DNA of 64,000 bases from Microvirga pudoricolor (GTDB lineage Bacteria > Pseudomonadota > Alphaproteobacteria > Rhizobiales > Beijerinckiaceae). Numbering within the stretch: the first letter of the stretch is position 1; the number at the start of each line of letters is the position of its first letter. Below are positions 63,917 to 64,000 of this stretch, piece by piece. Where the stretch lies: assembly GCF_016892705.1 (NCBI RefSeq), contig NZ_JAFEMB010000001.1, positions 124,001-188,000 on the forward strand, given 5' to 3'. Below the pieces are notes generated by a model that was not told the origin of the DNA, searched no databases, and saw nothing but the letters and a program-made list of their open reading frames with translations. The position numbers and the translations under genes were made by a program.

Positions 63917-64000
63917 TCAGAACCGTTCGGGCCGAACGAGAGCGTAGGTGAGATAGGCGAGAAGCCCGGCCGTCACGAGACCGGCCAGGGTGTAGTCGAA
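63917..64000 (-). CDS. kdpF: KdpF, N-terminal codons outside window
   Basis: The last 27 codons of a small frame read [20 protein letters not shown] and then LVRPERF, which is the typical single helix and C-terminal R-P-E-x-F ending of KdpF, the roughly 29-residue stabilising peptide of the Kdp ATPase. The start codon lies just beyond the right edge. The stop is 11 bp before kdpA. The operon promoter is therefore outside the window. Confidence 0.88.
   Translation of the reverse strand, partial: FDYTLAGLVTAGLLAYLTYALVRPERF

Overview
The window is GC-rich DNA that looks like the chromosome of an alphaproteobacterium, most likely a soil or plant-associated member of the Hyphomicrobiales (for example Microvirga, Methylobacterium or Bosea type). 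This rests on the GC-rich codon use, the rhizobial-type glycerol ABC operon (glpSTPQUV), the many sugar ABC/TRAP cassettes and the kdpFABCDE-ptsN arrangement. No rRNA, tRNA, CRISPR array, prophage or insertion sequence was found. Genus is inference.

Layout. 1-3.5 kb: a large multi-PAS sensor kinase running off the left edge, and a small unknown gene. 3.5-10 kb: an extensin-like protein, then an unsaturated-uronate operon (TRAP transporter dctPQM, kduI, kduD, kdgF) with a divergent GntR/FCD regulator. 10-19.3 kb: a glutathionyl-hydroquinone reductase, then a pentose-type operon (xylB, ribose-class ABC transporter, araD, araB) and a DUF2726 protein. 19.6-25.8 kb: glycerol ABC operon glpSTPQUV ending in a strong terminator. 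25.8-31.6 kb: an AT-rich gap, an orphan TAXI-type binding protein coupled to a Pro/Glu-rich membrane protein, and a soluble FtsK-like translocase. 31.9-38.3 kb: a GntR regulator and DapA-family aldolase divergent from a sugar-type ABC transporter with a RidA protein.

38.3-45.8 kb is the most interesting locus. Two divergent operons share one promoter region: an AfuBC-like transporter ATPase and fused permease with NagB-like and NagA-like enzymes on one side; the binding protein, a PP2C-like phosphatase and a DeoR regulator on the other. There is no sugar kinase. The binding protein lacks the ferric-binding tyrosine pair, so I infer uptake of an already phosphorylated amino sugar. Two inverted repeats, one with GlpR-like half-sites, lie in the shared promoter region.

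45.9-55.2 kb is mixed: acyl-CoA synthetase, crotonase-fold protein, AhpD-like protein, guanine-deaminase-like enzyme, tandem ABM-domain membrane protein, a ParD-like/methionine aminopeptidase pair with palindromic promoter repeats, an amidoligase with a DUF4112 protein, a GH25 lysozyme and several small proteins. 55.3-64 kb: the high-affinity potassium operon kdpF-kdpA-(unannotated 44-aa membrane protein)-kdpB-kdpC-kdpD-kdpE followed by a ptsN-like EIIA gene, which physically links nitrogen-PTS signalling to potassium uptake.
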